Of a stretch of DNA of 33,540 bases, positions 33,516 through 33,540 are shown in pieces; the stretch's first letter is position 1; the number at the start of each line of letters is the position of its first letter. The notes under the pieces are model-generated. The model searched no databases. It was not told the origin of the DNA and saw nothing but the letters and a program-made list of their open reading frames with translations. This stretch comes from Candidatus Altarchaeota archaeon. Its GTDB lineage: Archaea > Altiarchaeota > Altiarchaeia > IMC4 > QMZM01. The stretch is taken from the NCBI GenBank assembly GCA_016931955.1, contig JAFGDV010000025.1:1-33540 (forward strand), read 5' to 3'. The translations under genes were made by a program, and so were the position numbers.

Positions 33516-33540
33516 GCACGGGAAGATGGGAGAATCAGTA
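33400..33540 (+). CDS. Partial ORF running off the window end
   Basis: From a possible GTG at 33400, or the downstream frame, the plus strand is open to the last base. It reads KYIRLKNDFRAESKDIKRFN and then ENTEDLPCKKTIIFKHGKMG. Base usage changes at about 33412, from T-rich (plus strand) to A-rich, as in the coding strand of other plus-strand genes. It overlaps the N-terminal part of the regulator ORF, so at most one of the two is real. The family was not recognised. Confidence 0.3.
   Translation, partial: MTSSKYIRLKNDFRAESKDIKRFNENTEDLPCKKTIIFKHGKMGESV

Overview
The window is archaeal. It encodes archaeal-type PheRS alpha, an archaeal L12/P1, archaeal EF-1beta, uL16 (L10e), Nob1, Pth2, RNase HII, a HerA-like ATPase, geranylgeranyl reductase, 3-dehydroquinate synthase II and the archaeal riboflavin enzymes ArfB and RibC. 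Many starts have a TATA-like box about 26 bp upstream of the start codon, as expected for leaderless archaeal transcripts. An uncultivated, broadly euryarchaeal lineage is the best guess. The sequence alone does not fix the phylum.

Region 1 (1-8.5 kb) is the 3' part of one very large surface protein gene. It carries an intein near the window start. The intein does not have a homing endonuclease in the usual place. That slot holds a complete antisense VapBC-type toxin-antitoxin operon with its own TATA box, while the sense frame stays open across it. After the intein come Ig-like repeats, DUF2341-like domains, a CARDB-like domain, eleven 'DCGG' cysteine-rich repeats, one membrane helix and a cytoplasmic PIN-like tail. 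This nested intein/toxin-antitoxin arrangement is the most unusual thing in the window.

Region 2 (8.5-14.3 kb) has a signalling-type group (DUF835 membrane protein, V4R protein, KaiC-like ATPase), then DUF99, a HerA-like ATPase and pheS. Region 3 (14.3-22.3 kb) has an amber-interrupted ORF, a membrane protein, rnhB, a winged-helix protein, the translation operon rpl10e-aEF1beta-metG-ggr, a tandem V4R protein and nob1. Region 4 (22.2-26 kb) has a membrane protein, a roughly 350-nt multi-helix structured element, rpl12, an untracked 53-aa ribbon-helix-helix-like gene, a class V aminotransferase, and two very AT-rich gene-poor stretches around a 75-aa zinc-binding-type protein. These stretches hold three TATTG-N3-CAATA palindromes and competing inverted repeats.

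Region 5 (26-31 kb) is a riboflavin cluster: amidohydrolase-type deaminase, arfB, ribB, a 320-nt hairpin array, ribC, a Yip1-hydrolase fusion and ribH. The amidohydrolase is a good candidate for the archaeal pyrimidine deaminase step, which to my knowledge has no assigned enzyme. Region 6 (31-33.5 kb) has pth2, 3-dehydroquinate synthase II, a broken acylphosphatase gene, and a Csa3/HFX_2341-like regulator that seems to lack its N-terminal half. No CRISPR array, tRNA or rRNA gene was recognised.
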